A DNA stretch of 64,000 bases from contig OX438745.1 of assembly GCA_949316235.1 (NCBI GenBank), positions 5,461,001 to 5,525,000 on the forward strand, written 5' to 3'. Numbering within the stretch: position 1 is the first letter of the stretch; the number at the start of each line of letters is the position of its first letter. The position numbers were made by a program, and so were the translations under genes. This stretch comes from Oegoconia quadripuncta. Its lineage: Eukaryota > Arthropoda > Insecta > Lepidoptera > Autostichidae. Under the pieces are notes generated by a model, which did no database searches, was not told the origin of the DNA, and worked only from the letters and a program-made list of their open reading frames with translations. Of this stretch, positions 21,961 to 60,200 are shown in pieces.

Positions 21961-22931
21961 GTCTGGTATTCCACTTATCAAATATCTTTGACCAATTTTG
22001 ATGTTCAATATTTGATGTTTCTTTGAGGATGCCTATTCCACTTGTCCAATATCTTTGACCAAGATTTTGCGTAGTTTGAAAAAATGGAGGAACGTGGAGC
22101 GACTTTATGTGCTGCTACGTATGTATTATCGTTAGTTTATCATTAAAAAAAAGCGAAACAAAAAAAAATTTGGGTGAAGCCATCGATCCAAAGGCGAAGA
22201 GAAGGTCTTGGTCTGAATTTCGTCATTGCAATTGTCCACGAAATCTTAACTTTAACTTTTTATTTTAGGGCAATCGGTCGTCTATATTACGGTCGGCCAT
22301 TACTGCCAGAGTCCGGTTGTATGGCTAAAACGCTGAATGACTATGGGTCTAGAACCTGTTTGACCGATCTAAAACAGAAAGGAAGACAAACACGAACATA
22401 TAGTGCAGGACAGCACAGGGACAAATCCCGAATAAGATATACTTAATTTTCATAATTTATTTTATCTTATATGTGGATATATAGGTACTTGGATAAAATA
22501 TTGACAAAAGGGGAATTTGTATATAACAATAGGGATTTCATGTTAATGGGTCTAGGGATATCATAGGGAAGTATATCATATAAAGAGACTGGTTGGATAG
22601 GGCAATTGAAAAAGATATGATCCGTAGATCTCTCCTCAAGACCACAGTAACAAATTTAATTTCAAGTGGTAGATTACCGACGAAGATTACTTGTTAGCTA
22701 GGCGGAAACGGGACAACCAGAGTCTCTTCGGAATCTCGGGGTTGAATGTCACGTAGTTAGTAGCCCTTTATTAATCGAGAACGTTCCCACGAAATCTTCC
22801 ATGCAGCCATTTGTTTTAAATCTTATTAATCTTTGGCCAAATCGGTGTTGCTAGTATATTTAATGAAATCGTCCACTTTCTTTGATCAAACATACATTGG
22901 ACAAAGATATTTGATAAGTGGAATACTAACC
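21961..22931 (+). mobile_element. PIF/Harbinger-type derivative, 971 bp, TTA target duplication
   Basis: Flanked by TTA at 21958-21960 and 22932-22934. Ends share gtattccacttatcaaatat and its mirror. Near the left end a frame reads KKFWVKPSIQRRREGLG, like the start of Harbinger transposase proteins; the rest of that gene is gone. Confidence 0.75.
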
Positions 22932-23004
22932 TTACTTAACTTATGTTGGAGTTGGTATAAAAACAACATCATGAAACCATAAATCTTTAATTTACAAATA
23001 AAAA

Positions 23005-23262
23005 TTAACTGTCTTTATCATCTTTTTTATCCTGGTCTAAAGCATCATCTTCTAGAGGAAACATTTTCTGGTTGATATTCTCTGGTATAACTCTGGCGAC
23101 TTTCCTGGGCTCTTTGGCTAAAGTTTTAGGACACTGCATCTCTGACCAGCTGATAGGGAGCATACCAACTCCTGCTGGTGATCCTTCTGCAGTTGCAATG
23201 ACCACACCAAGTTCGTTTTCTGCTGTTGAGAGGTGATACCAATGGATTTCAGTCATTGGAAG
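23005..23262 (-). CDS. EXOSC1: EXOSC1 exon 3 (residues 140-224 and stop)
   Basis: Begins LPMTEIHWYHLSTAENELG after AATCAG and ends in an Asp/Lys tail and stop. The reading frame joins exon 2 without adjustment. Confidence 0.94.
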   Translation of the reverse strand, partial: LPMTEIHWYHLSTAENELGVVIATAEGSPAGVGMLPISWSEMQCPKTLAKEPRKVARVIPENINQKMFPLEDDALDQDKKDDKDS

Positions 23263-25834
23263 CTGATTAAATTTAAGGACAATAATTATTGAAAAATTGG
23301 TTATTGTGTCTGGTTCACACTAGATTACGAATTTGTTAATACCTAATCTAATACATCGTAAGTATTTTATTTGGATACAAGCAATATTCATATTTTAAAA
23401 GAGCATGTAACTTAACACTTCCGCGGACAATGAACGCATTGGCGTTTTATCTAGATATTATAACAACAATAAATAAATATCTTTGCACATACACACAGCG
23501 CCACCTGGGTCAATAGTAAGCATCTAGGCTTGTATTATGGATACCAGATGGTTGATAAACTCAGAGGTGTGACTTATCTAAGATACAAGTATCTGAAATA
23601 CAGATACAAGATGCAAGATACGTATTTTCATTTTGTATCTAAAATACTTTTTAAAAAATCATTTTGTATCTTGTATTTAAATATATTTTGTTTGGTATCT
23701 TAGTATTTTATAAATACTTTTTCTGATAAAATACTTTTAGTAATATATTAGTAGAAATATATAAAATAAATGCGTAAAATTGAGCATGTCATTATTAGTC
23801 CAACATCACATTGGTAGATGGCGACTCTTTCTTTGCACTGCACTGGCCTGTATCTATACAAGATGTGGCAAATGCACAAGTCGTGCGAGCCAAACAATTA
23901 AAAAAAAAAACTGAAATGTAATTTCATTTGAGAAGATGACCGCCTTTTTGTATATATTACATTACATTAAGTTATTTACGAATAATTCGTAAATAACTTA
24001 ATGTTAAGTTATTTACATACGTAAATAACATTAAGTTATTTACGAATAAATCGTGTTATGTTATGTAACGTGTGTGTTATGTTATCGTGTTATGCTCGTG
24101 TTATGTCAATTAAGAAAAATAAACTTAGAATTCATTAAAATAAAATCTTGTTTTCTTACAAAAGTATTTGTATCTTAAGAAGTATTTAGAAGATACGTAT
24201 TTGGTATTTAGTATTTCAGATACTATTCTCGAAAGTATTTTGTATCTGGTATCTGAAATACTTTATTTAAAAGTATCTTGCATTTTGTATTGCAGATACT
24301 TTGTACAGGGTATTTTGTACATCTCTGGATAAACTAAATAGGATAAATGAAAAACATCCATAACTCGGAAACACAATGTAAGGTATTCATTATACAAACA
24401 TATGCCCCTAGCGGGATTCGAACCCGTGACCTTTTGATATGGCAGTCAAGAGTATTTAACCACTAAACCAAACAGGTTGTCCGACAAGTTAGGGTAACGA
24501 AATTGTTTAAATGGACCTGTGAAAAGGGGCTGCTGGCTTTTTGTAGGATAACGGATACCAGATGGTTGATATACAAACATGCCCCTAGCGGGATTTGAAT
24601 CCGCAACCTTTTAGTATAACAGTCAGGGTTTTATAATTACTAAAAATATGTTGTTCTTTACATTTGATCAATTTTTATCATATTGCATTTTACAGCATTA
24701 AAGTATTAGTTCTGAATTAATGAATTCCATTCTGAATCTTCGGCTTCACCAAGTGGCGCTGATTTTGTCAATGACTCAGTTGGAAGGGAACATAACCATG
24801 TGTTATTTATATCCAAAGAGTAGTTGATATGCAAATGTAAAGTGTGGATAATAAGTAAAGTTAAAAGGATACAACTCTAGCCAGTATAACATCGCCTGGC
24901 CTAAAACATTTATATGGATCTACTCGATCCCTGTCAGTGGATTTTATATCTTCTTTCTTCAGAATGCCCCTGTACGATCTAGCTAATACGGCAGCACCAA
25001 CACATAATATTGTGCAATTAACTTGCCGTGAGTTCACAACCATAACTTTAGCTGTAACTATGTCTCCAGTTTTAGGCAAAACACTTGGAGTTCTTGGGCT
25101 TCCTACTGAAATTGTAGTGATCTGAAAAAAAAAAAGATGTTTATGACATTTATGGAACTCATCGTCCTGCAGAGGATATACTTGTACCACAGAGTACTTT
25201 TGTATAAAAGGACACTTGCCACCATAAACGCAATTTAGCGCTATTTATCTCTGAGGAATAAATTTAAACATATCAATAGATTAACATTGGCATCGCAATA
25301 TATTTCCGAACACTTAGTGTACATTAGAAAAAATCTGCATTTATTTAGGAAAAATAATGAAATACATAACATAAATAAAAATATAAACTTGCTGTTATAT
25401 CAGTCGCTTACACAAAGTCACCAAGTCATTCAAGGGACATTCAGTTGCCTTTAAAAAAAACCACCATAAACGAAAATTATGTGCTAAAGGCTATTATTAA
25501 ATATCTGACTATTGAAATGATAAGAATTCATGGACTTGAACCGCTCAGCGACATCTTGTCTTTTTTTTCCTTAAATAAAACTTTTGAGGATTGAGTTTAC
25601 TACTCAATGTGAATGAGATGTAATATTAGATGCTAACAATTTAAAGTAAAAAAATTATAAAATTACCTTAGTTTTCTCATCCTCCTTCATTTTCAAAACT
25701 CCAGCTAAATTTGCATAAATATAACCTCTAAGTTCATAGGTTCCAGGCCCGGAAGACAAATCCTTGTTTGCTAAACTAAGCCGCATTCCAGGGATGCAAA
25801 TTTTCCCAACGTCCTTTATTGTTGCAGAAGTCAT
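23005..25834 (-). CDS. EXOSC1: EXOSC1 (CSL4), RNA exosome cap subunit, 3 exons, complete
   Basis: EXOSC1/CSL4 is one of three S1/KH cap proteins on the six-subunit RNA exosome ring, which threads RNA to the 3'-5' exonucleases in nucleus and cytoplasm. Exons 25667-25834, 24873-25121 and 23005-23262 join in phase 0 at both junctions to give 224 residues (human 195). Residues 1-56 are the N-terminal cap domain (VGKICIPGMRLS, GTYELRGYIYANLAG). Residues 57-139 hold the S1 region, with the typical motif CFRPGDVILARV at its end. Residues 140-224 begin with a block containing TAENELGVV, ISWSEMQCPKT and RKVARV. The last 23 or so residues (DDALDQDKKDDKDS at the end) form an acidic-basic tail longer than in vertebrates. 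It is divergently arranged with COPA. The second donor (GTATCC) is weak but is the one that keeps frame and family length. Confidence 0.95.
23562..24327. mobile_element. hAT-type non-autonomous element, 766 bp
   Basis: Begins CAGAGGTGT and ends ACATCTCTG, flanked by an exact 8-bp duplication gataaact (23554-23561 and 24328-24335), the hAT hallmark. The subterminal parts are inverted repeats of atacaagta/gtatctg-type motifs. No transposase frame. Confidence 0.9.
23966..24005. repeat. 39-nt palindrome inside the hAT element
   Basis: cattaagttatttacgaat is followed by a central a and its exact mirror. Related half-sites repeat to about 24045. Confidence 0.8.
24547..24640 (-). mobile_element. 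SINE C fragment, reverse
   Basis: Reads ataccagatggttgatatac and gcccctagcgggatttgaat. Confidence 0.75.
24873..25121 (-). CDS. EXOSC1: EXOSC1 exon 2 (residues 57-139, S1 domain)
   Basis: Begins ITTISVGSPRTPSVLPKTGD after TTTTCAG and ends GDVILARV before GTATCC. Length 249 nt, phase 0. Confidence 0.93.
25230..25545 (+). mobile_element. Degraded LINE F fragment
   Basis: Aligns loosely to 35170-35500 (taacattggcatcgcaata, cacaaagtcaccaagtcatt, aaaggctattatt). In EXOSC1 intron 1. Confidence 0.65.
25667..25834 (-). CDS. EXOSC1: EXOSC1 exon 1 (residues 1-56)
   Basis: The ATG is the complement of 25832-25834 and is followed by TSATIKDVGKICIPGMRLS. The exon ends EDEKTK at a GTAATT donor, phase 0. 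Confidence 0.94.
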
Positions 25835-26798
25835 TTTGCGAAAAGCACTACATACAATTGTATGATCAAGAAGTCCGAAACATCTACTGATAACCTACCA
25901 CACTTCTTCAATGGTCCTATCCAGTTAACCAATGAGGTTATGTAAAGTTTGGAAAATGAAACAAAGAAATTAAAGTTACTTATTACTCGTTTGTTGTCTC
26001 TCAATATATAGATAATTAGGAGCTTTAGTTGGTCTTCGGCAATAGGAAAATTCGAAACTCGTAATCGCTCGTAATCACTTTGTTTTTATTTATACAACAC
26101 AAATTAGTAGTCTGTGAACAGAAACACAATTTTTTTTTTGTTTTTTTTTTTTGTTTTATTTTCTCCTCTAGGAGAAGGCAAAGGGATCTAGCCCATAACA
26201 GCCATGTCTTATTTTTCTTATTTCTTCATTTTGTAAGTCAGTCTCAGTCAAAACAAGTCATTCGTCGTATACTTGGCGTATACAGAGTCTAGTCACGGTC
26301 AAGTTATTCTTCAGTAAAGTGGCAGAATGCTTTACAAAAGATTTTGGCGGCTTCTTGTGGGAACCCGAAAGCTCCGTTACGCACTTCCGTTACACTTCCC
26401 TTCACTTGTACACCATCACTAACGTTTGCTGCACAATATTCTGCCATTATTAAGCTTCAAAAGTCAGAATGCACAAATTATAAGAACTATAAAGAAAAAT
26501 GCTACTTCACTCGCCGAGTTCCCGCCAAAAAGCCAATTTTTTTTTGTTTTAATTCACTTCTCTCGGAGGAGGCAAAGGGATCTAAGCTCATACAGACAAG
26601 TCTCATTTCTCATGTTTGTTCAGTTCAAAAGCATGTATTCGCCAAAAAGCCTTGGCAATCCAGGCGACGTGTCACGTCAGCCGGTTGTTGAATGAATTGA
26701 CGTTTCTGTATTCGCCGAGTGAGTTGTTTTTTCCGCTACAGTTGTATGGTTTTGTAGGAGTGGAATATTATCGCTAGTCACCATCAAATTAACTCAAA
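25835..26798. promoter_or_regulatory. Divergent EXOSC1/COPA intergenic promoter region
   Basis: About 960 bp separate the two divergent start codons, so both promoters must be here. No clear TATA box is seen. An ACGTG palindrome lies at 26666-26678, and two related stretches of about 85 bp (26140-26235 and 26535-26630) share tttttgtttta and ggcaaagggatcta. Confidence 0.6.
26666..26678. promoter_or_regulatory. Palindromic ACGTG site upstream of COPA
   Basis: GACGTGTCACGTC is two ACGTG cores back to back around a central T, about 120 bp before the COPA ATG. With its next base it contains TGACGTGA on the minus strand, matching the unfolded-protein-response element TGACGTG(G/A) bound by XBP1/ATF6-type bZIPs. 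Occupancy is inferred only. Confidence 0.4.
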
Positions 26799-55056
<28,258 letters not shown>

Positions 55057-55130
55057 GATATATTGATTTATTTATGATAATGTTATGAATTAATTATGTG
55101 TTCTAATTATGGATAATGTAAGATTTATAG

Positions 55131-55136
55131 AATAAA
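55131..55136 (+). terminator. COPA polyadenylation signal AATAAA
   Basis: A canonical AATAAA lies 75 bp after the COPA stop. The next sequence is AT-rich with T-rich stretches. Confidence 0.7.
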
Positions 55137-55589
55137 GAATTATTATTGTAGAACGTTATTATGGATTTTCCTTAGTCGATATTCTCATCGAAATACAACG
55201 AAGCTTATGCAAGGCCATTTTTAGGCAGTATCCATTTTTTTAATAATTTTAGTATTACTTAAAGAGTTCATTTTTGAAAATTCACAATAAAAAGTTTGGT
55301 TACCGAAAGATTACTTTTTTGTGATTATTGACCAGAAATTTTGAACACTGGTTCTTTCAGTCCAGTGCCTCTTGGTGAGAGGGTCAGGATGCCGCTTTTT
55401 TAAATTGGTTTTAGCTTTAGGCGTTGAGTAAAAGAGTATACCGAAACATAAATTTGTGGTGGAATGGACAAAACAACATTACCTGGGTCTTTACGTCAAG
55501 TTTGAACATCGATATTTTTGGAACTATCTCAATAAAACTACTTTATGTATATTTTAAATACGGTTCCAACCGATATCTCTGTAAATCAA

Positions 55590-55645
55590 TGGAGGAGGCC
55601 TATGTTCAGAAGTGGACGTCCTGTGACTGATGTCATTGATGATGA
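55590..55645 (+). mobile_element. LINE G end
   Basis: Reads ggaggcctatgttcagaagt and ends in gatgatgat. Confidence 0.65.
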
Positions 55646-55811
55646 TTTTCTTTGGTAGTCTTCCGATCTCATAACATTGAATTGGCTAATTATGACGTAG
55701 ACACATGTAATGTTATCCATTATATTATATTTAACATACACCTATAGTACTTTTGCTTAAATTGCGCAAGTCGTTTGTTTTACACAGGTGTTCAGTCACG
55801 CGTTAGCAATA

Positions 55812-56150
55812 CCCGCCTCCGTGGCTCAATGTAAACATCATTGGGTTTACGATTCGGAGGTCGCAGGTCGATCCCCAGCGGGGTACATGTTTTAAGTACT
55901 CGATTTGGTTGGTGGTAGGGCATTTTAAATGTCCGCCTGGCTAGCTACCACCATCTTATCTAAATCTGCCGCGAAGCAGCAATGTTAATAGCATTGTTGT
56001 GTTCCGGTTGTCAGAGATAAGATAGCCAGTCCCCTAAATGTGATGGGGTTTCCGGGTCAGTACGCTTCCACCTTCGACCTCATCTTCACTTAACATCAGG
56101 TATGATTGAGGTCAACCCGTCAACCATACCCGTTTTGCATAAAAAAAAAT
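55812..56150 (+). mobile_element. SINE A, full length
   Basis: From cccgcctccgtggctcaatg to tttgcataaaaaaaa, between COPA and the sugar transporter. Confidence 0.9.
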
Positions 56151-56159
56151 ACAAAATAG

Positions 56160-56910
56160 AAACGTGGGCGAGATGATTGTTATTTGTAATGTCAGCTGTC
56201 ATTTCATAGTGTATTCTATGTGACGTCATTTGACAGTAGTTTCTTGGATGTATTCAATTTCCGGACTCCCAATGCCAATAATAAAATTCGAATAATTTAA
56301 TCAAGCTATTTAATTTTAAACTATATAACATAATTAATCTTAACGAATATTATTTACATCAACTAAACGGCGACTGGCTTATTCTCATTAGACCTGCAAA
56401 AGAAAAAAGACACTAAAAACTAGATTCGTTCAAGAAGCTGTAAAAAATACTTCCTAACCAATCTTCCTAGATTTATTTAGATTCTAATTGAATGTTTCTT
56501 GTTTTGTTTTTTCTGCTACTTCGTTAAAGTTCTCTTGTCTTCCACCATCGTAGAAACAAATTCAGAGAAGGTATCGCTGCCAAGATCGTAACAAGTGCTG
56601 GTTATTTCGATCGCATGTGTGCATATCTCTTGTGCCCAAAAACAAAGATGTGTGTAAACGAAAGTCATAGCAAAGATCGAGGATAGCTGAAGGACGCACA
56701 TATGCTCAGGTACTGGACAATCAGAACAACAAAGGTTTACAAAACGTTGGTCGCGAGATCGATTCTTAAGGGCGTGTTTTATTAAACCGTCTTACTTACT
56801 ACCACCAAGTAAACAATGTTGATAGCAGTGTTCCAGCTGCTTCAAATAAGATAGGCATTCCCCCAAAGAATCTGGGGGTTCTTTCGGCTTCATCTCCTGA
56901 CATCGGATGA
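56160..56910. other. Intergenic stretch between COPA and the transporter
   Basis: Nothing convincing. A diverged SINE A scrap may lie near 56770-56900. Confidence 0.4.
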
Positions 56911-56914
56911 CAGA

Positions 56915-57068
56915 CTTCCGGCGTCAATCTTTCCTGAATCCTACAACCTTGGGATCTTCAAGAGCAGAGTGAATAGGCATTTACTGGGATCGCGTGCTTC
57001 ATCTTCGATCACATCGTCACTTTCCATCAGGTAAGATTGTGGTCAAACGCGAATCCAATCAAACATAA
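56915..57068 (+). mobile_element. LINE E tail
   Basis: Reads tcctgaatcctacaaccttg, gggatcttcaagagcag and the tail atcaaacataaaaaaaa, abutting the transporter stop codon on the other strand. Confidence 0.85.
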
Positions 57069-57263
57069 AAAAAAAGACTGCTAGTGATGAGATCAAGTGC
57101 ATATACGTACTTATTGTTCAGCATATCCTGTATCTCATCGAATGTCTTCCCCTTAGTCTCCGGCAGCAAAGTCGCGGAGAAAACGAACCCAATACCGCAA
57201 CACACGGCCAGTATCCAGAACGCTGTGTAGATGCCGTACGATGCGGCTACGTCACGGAAGAAC
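57059..57263 (-). CDS. Sugar transporter last visible exon (TM12 and C-tail)
   Basis: Reads FFRDVAASYGIYTAFWILAV and LLPETKGKTFDEIQDMLNN. The frame then runs to a stop at 57059-57061, but a good GTACGT donor at 57105-57110 could instead end the exon at 57111 and send the C terminus to an unseen exon. Confidence 0.85.
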
Positions 57264-60200
57264 CTGGAATATTGGGGAAGGTAAGCTGAAGGGAAGTAGA
57301 CCAGGTTCATGTTATTTACTATGGGTGGTTTATTTATAAAGGAGTATACAGGAACCAGTAATGGGTTGCTCAAAATGATGTGCTTCTTAAAGTATGTCAC
57401 GTAGATAGCCTTTTGGTTACCGTCGCATAGATCCTCCAGGGTGCAGGTGTGAGGAAGTTAGGGCACACTCGAAGGTGAGCCAAGGTTTACGACACCTGAC
57501 AGGCACATTAGGGTAGGTGTTCAGCGAGGGAAATTTGGAAGAACAAGAACTTTTTGGTGTTCTGGTCGAGTTTAGCTCGGGATTTGTATAAATCAGTAGG
57601 CAGGGCAGATTATGGCTCATTGGCAGAGGGCGACGGTTGAAGATGGGGTGTCTTCGGTTTTTTAGTTGCTTTCGCCCCAATGGAACAGGAAATGTTTACA
57701 CTACTCGTTTCAGCTCGCAAAATTATTTACAATAAGCAAACCGTGGTCGTTTCAAATAGGTTTTTATACACCGTCGTTTGAAGGAAGTGGTATCATTAAT
57801 ACCCATCGACATCCCTCTTTGATTGAAACAATAATGGTTTAGTAACGACTGACATAAGTGATCACTACTGGCATTTTTATAAGAGTGTTTCTGTTCTTCA
57901 GAGCTCACGATAAACCGTCGGATCCGGTTATTTTTAATTGCAGACTGTCGTTTAGGTCTGGAATTTCTAAAGACTACTCTAAATGACAGCTAATTGGATA
58001 TAATATGTATTTAATACTTTTTTAAATATTGGGATTTCTAGACCCCGTTGCACTGCTCGACAATAAACTTCAATCGTCGAGCATTTATTTCAATGTAAGA
58101 CATATGATATCATTTTATTGAATGTCAATTTAAATCTACTGGAAATAATAAAAGGGCTTATTTATCTGTCAGTCAGTATGTCCAAGCTCCTACCGCTTCG
58201 GAAACGGAAATCATCTGTGGTAAAAGAAGCGGCTCAAGAAACCCATAGGACCCTGGTTGTCCTTTTTTTAAATAAATATACAACTACTAGTTTAATTTTA
58301 TAATTTTGGGGAGCTGGTCGAAGCACACCAAGCGTGTTTGTCATTCAGATGGCCACCAATTTTGTAATAACCATTTTTACGCTAATGTTGTTTTGACATG
58401 ATCTATTATTATATTCTCAGGTATAAGGTTGTAAAAGCTTATACAGTGGCCCATAAATGATGTTAATTTTGCTTAGTCTGAACATAGGGGTAGCCAATTT
58501 GTCGTTATATCTCAAATCTAAGTTAAGTATAAGTTTAACCGCCTCCGTGGCTCAATGTAAACAACATTGAGTTTACGATTCGGCGATCGCGGGTTCGATC
58601 CCCAGCGGGGTACATGTTTAAGTACCTACTCGGTTTGGTTGGTGGTAGAGCATTTTAAATGTCCGCTTGGCTAGCTACCACCATCTTATCTGAATCTGCC
58701 GCCAAGCAGCAATGGTAATAAGCATTGTTGTGTTCCGGTTGACAGAGATAAGATAGCCAGTCCCCCAAATTTGTTAGGGTCCGGGTCAGTACGCTTCCAC
58801 CTTCGACCTCACAATTTTTCGGGAATAAATAAATATTTTTTCGAAAGTACATAATATTCTCGTAAATAACCTGTGAAGGAACAGTTAAAATATTAATTTC
58901 TTTAAACCTGTCCCGGAGAGAGTCATGTCGACGCAGATCAATTCAGTAGAATACTATAGAGGACTAAGTTCATCATACCTGGTCCAAACAAAGCCGGCCA
59001 ACCAGCACATAAACGAGCATATTCCGCTGGCGAGGCATTTCGTCTTCGGCGGGAACATTTCGGCGACTAAAATCCATGGGACAGGGCCGACGCCTGTGGA
59101 GTTATAAATGACGTGCATTTCATCAGGAGTCATGCAAGGCTATTTGTTTATTTATTATTAGGACTGCTATAGCAGTCCTTTTCTCAATCGCTAAGATATA
59201 TGTGTCTGTTGGATTCTGATATAACATTTCCATTCTAAAGATACCATCTTCTCTTAAAACACCTCTGTAAATTTGAAACCTTTGTCTGTCAATCAGTCTG
59301 TGGTTTTATTTCTATTCAGCCGTTACCAAGATATTTAGCTTTTAACACAGCTGTTTTGTTTACTAGCTGTTGCCGGCGACTTCGTTCGCGTGGAACATTT
59401 CATCAAAATCGGTCAAGCGAAAAGTTTAGCCTATATGTTAATGCGACCTGTCTACCAACCAAATTTCATTCAAATCCGTCCCACCGTTTAGGCGTGAAGG
59501 GGTAACACACATACATACACAAACTTTTCTCATTTAAAATATTAGTTGGATTCAATTTGCTTTTAAGGAACCATTTAAAATGCTTACCTAACGTAAACAA
59601 TATCATGTAGACGATGAGGCACAGCAGTGGCAGGAATGCTATGGATGAGGTGTCGTACTTGTAGTAGGAATCGAACAGCGCGTATACTCCTATTAGTGCC
59701 TGTAACAGAACCCCATTTACATCCGCTAATCCACTGGGTGCGACGGCGCTCTGTACGGAAACCATAGGTAGGCATCGTTTTATTCAGTACCAGCATTTGT
59801 TTAGGTCGTGTGGACTTAGTACCATCCCACCTTTACACTCCTCCCACTGTAACTCCTATAAGCTAGCATCAACAGTGGTACTCGACACGGCGCCTACTGA
59901 AGGTGGACGGTGTCCTACGTGACTATTGCTACCTTGGACCCCAGACTAATTAAAGAAAGAAATGGGGTGTGTAAGTAAGAAAAAGGTTTCCCACTTCCCC
60001 CCTTGGCAAATGGGAGTGTAGCCAATGAAATGCAACATGGCACTAGAGCCATCCCTATGGAGAAGGAGGGTGAGTGGACTTAGTACAGTGGAAAGTAGAT
60101 CTTTGCATTCCGTGTTTTGCAACTATCCTGTATATTGATTTTGAATTCCTGTAATTTCCATTAACTGGTAACGTCACTTACGAACAACTTTCCCGAAGGA

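Larger units (their letters stand above)
23440..24485 (-). mobile_element. SINE C interrupted by a hAT-type element
   Basis: Host SINE pieces 23440-23561 and 24328-24485 rejoin across one copy of gataaact. The head reads agcgggattcgaacccgtga and aaaccaaacaggt. Confidence 0.85.

Noticed and set aside
26344..26695. Open frames of 89-115 codons upstream of COPA
   Set aside because: They overlap each other in different frames, match no family, and lie in the promoter region with repeat scraps.
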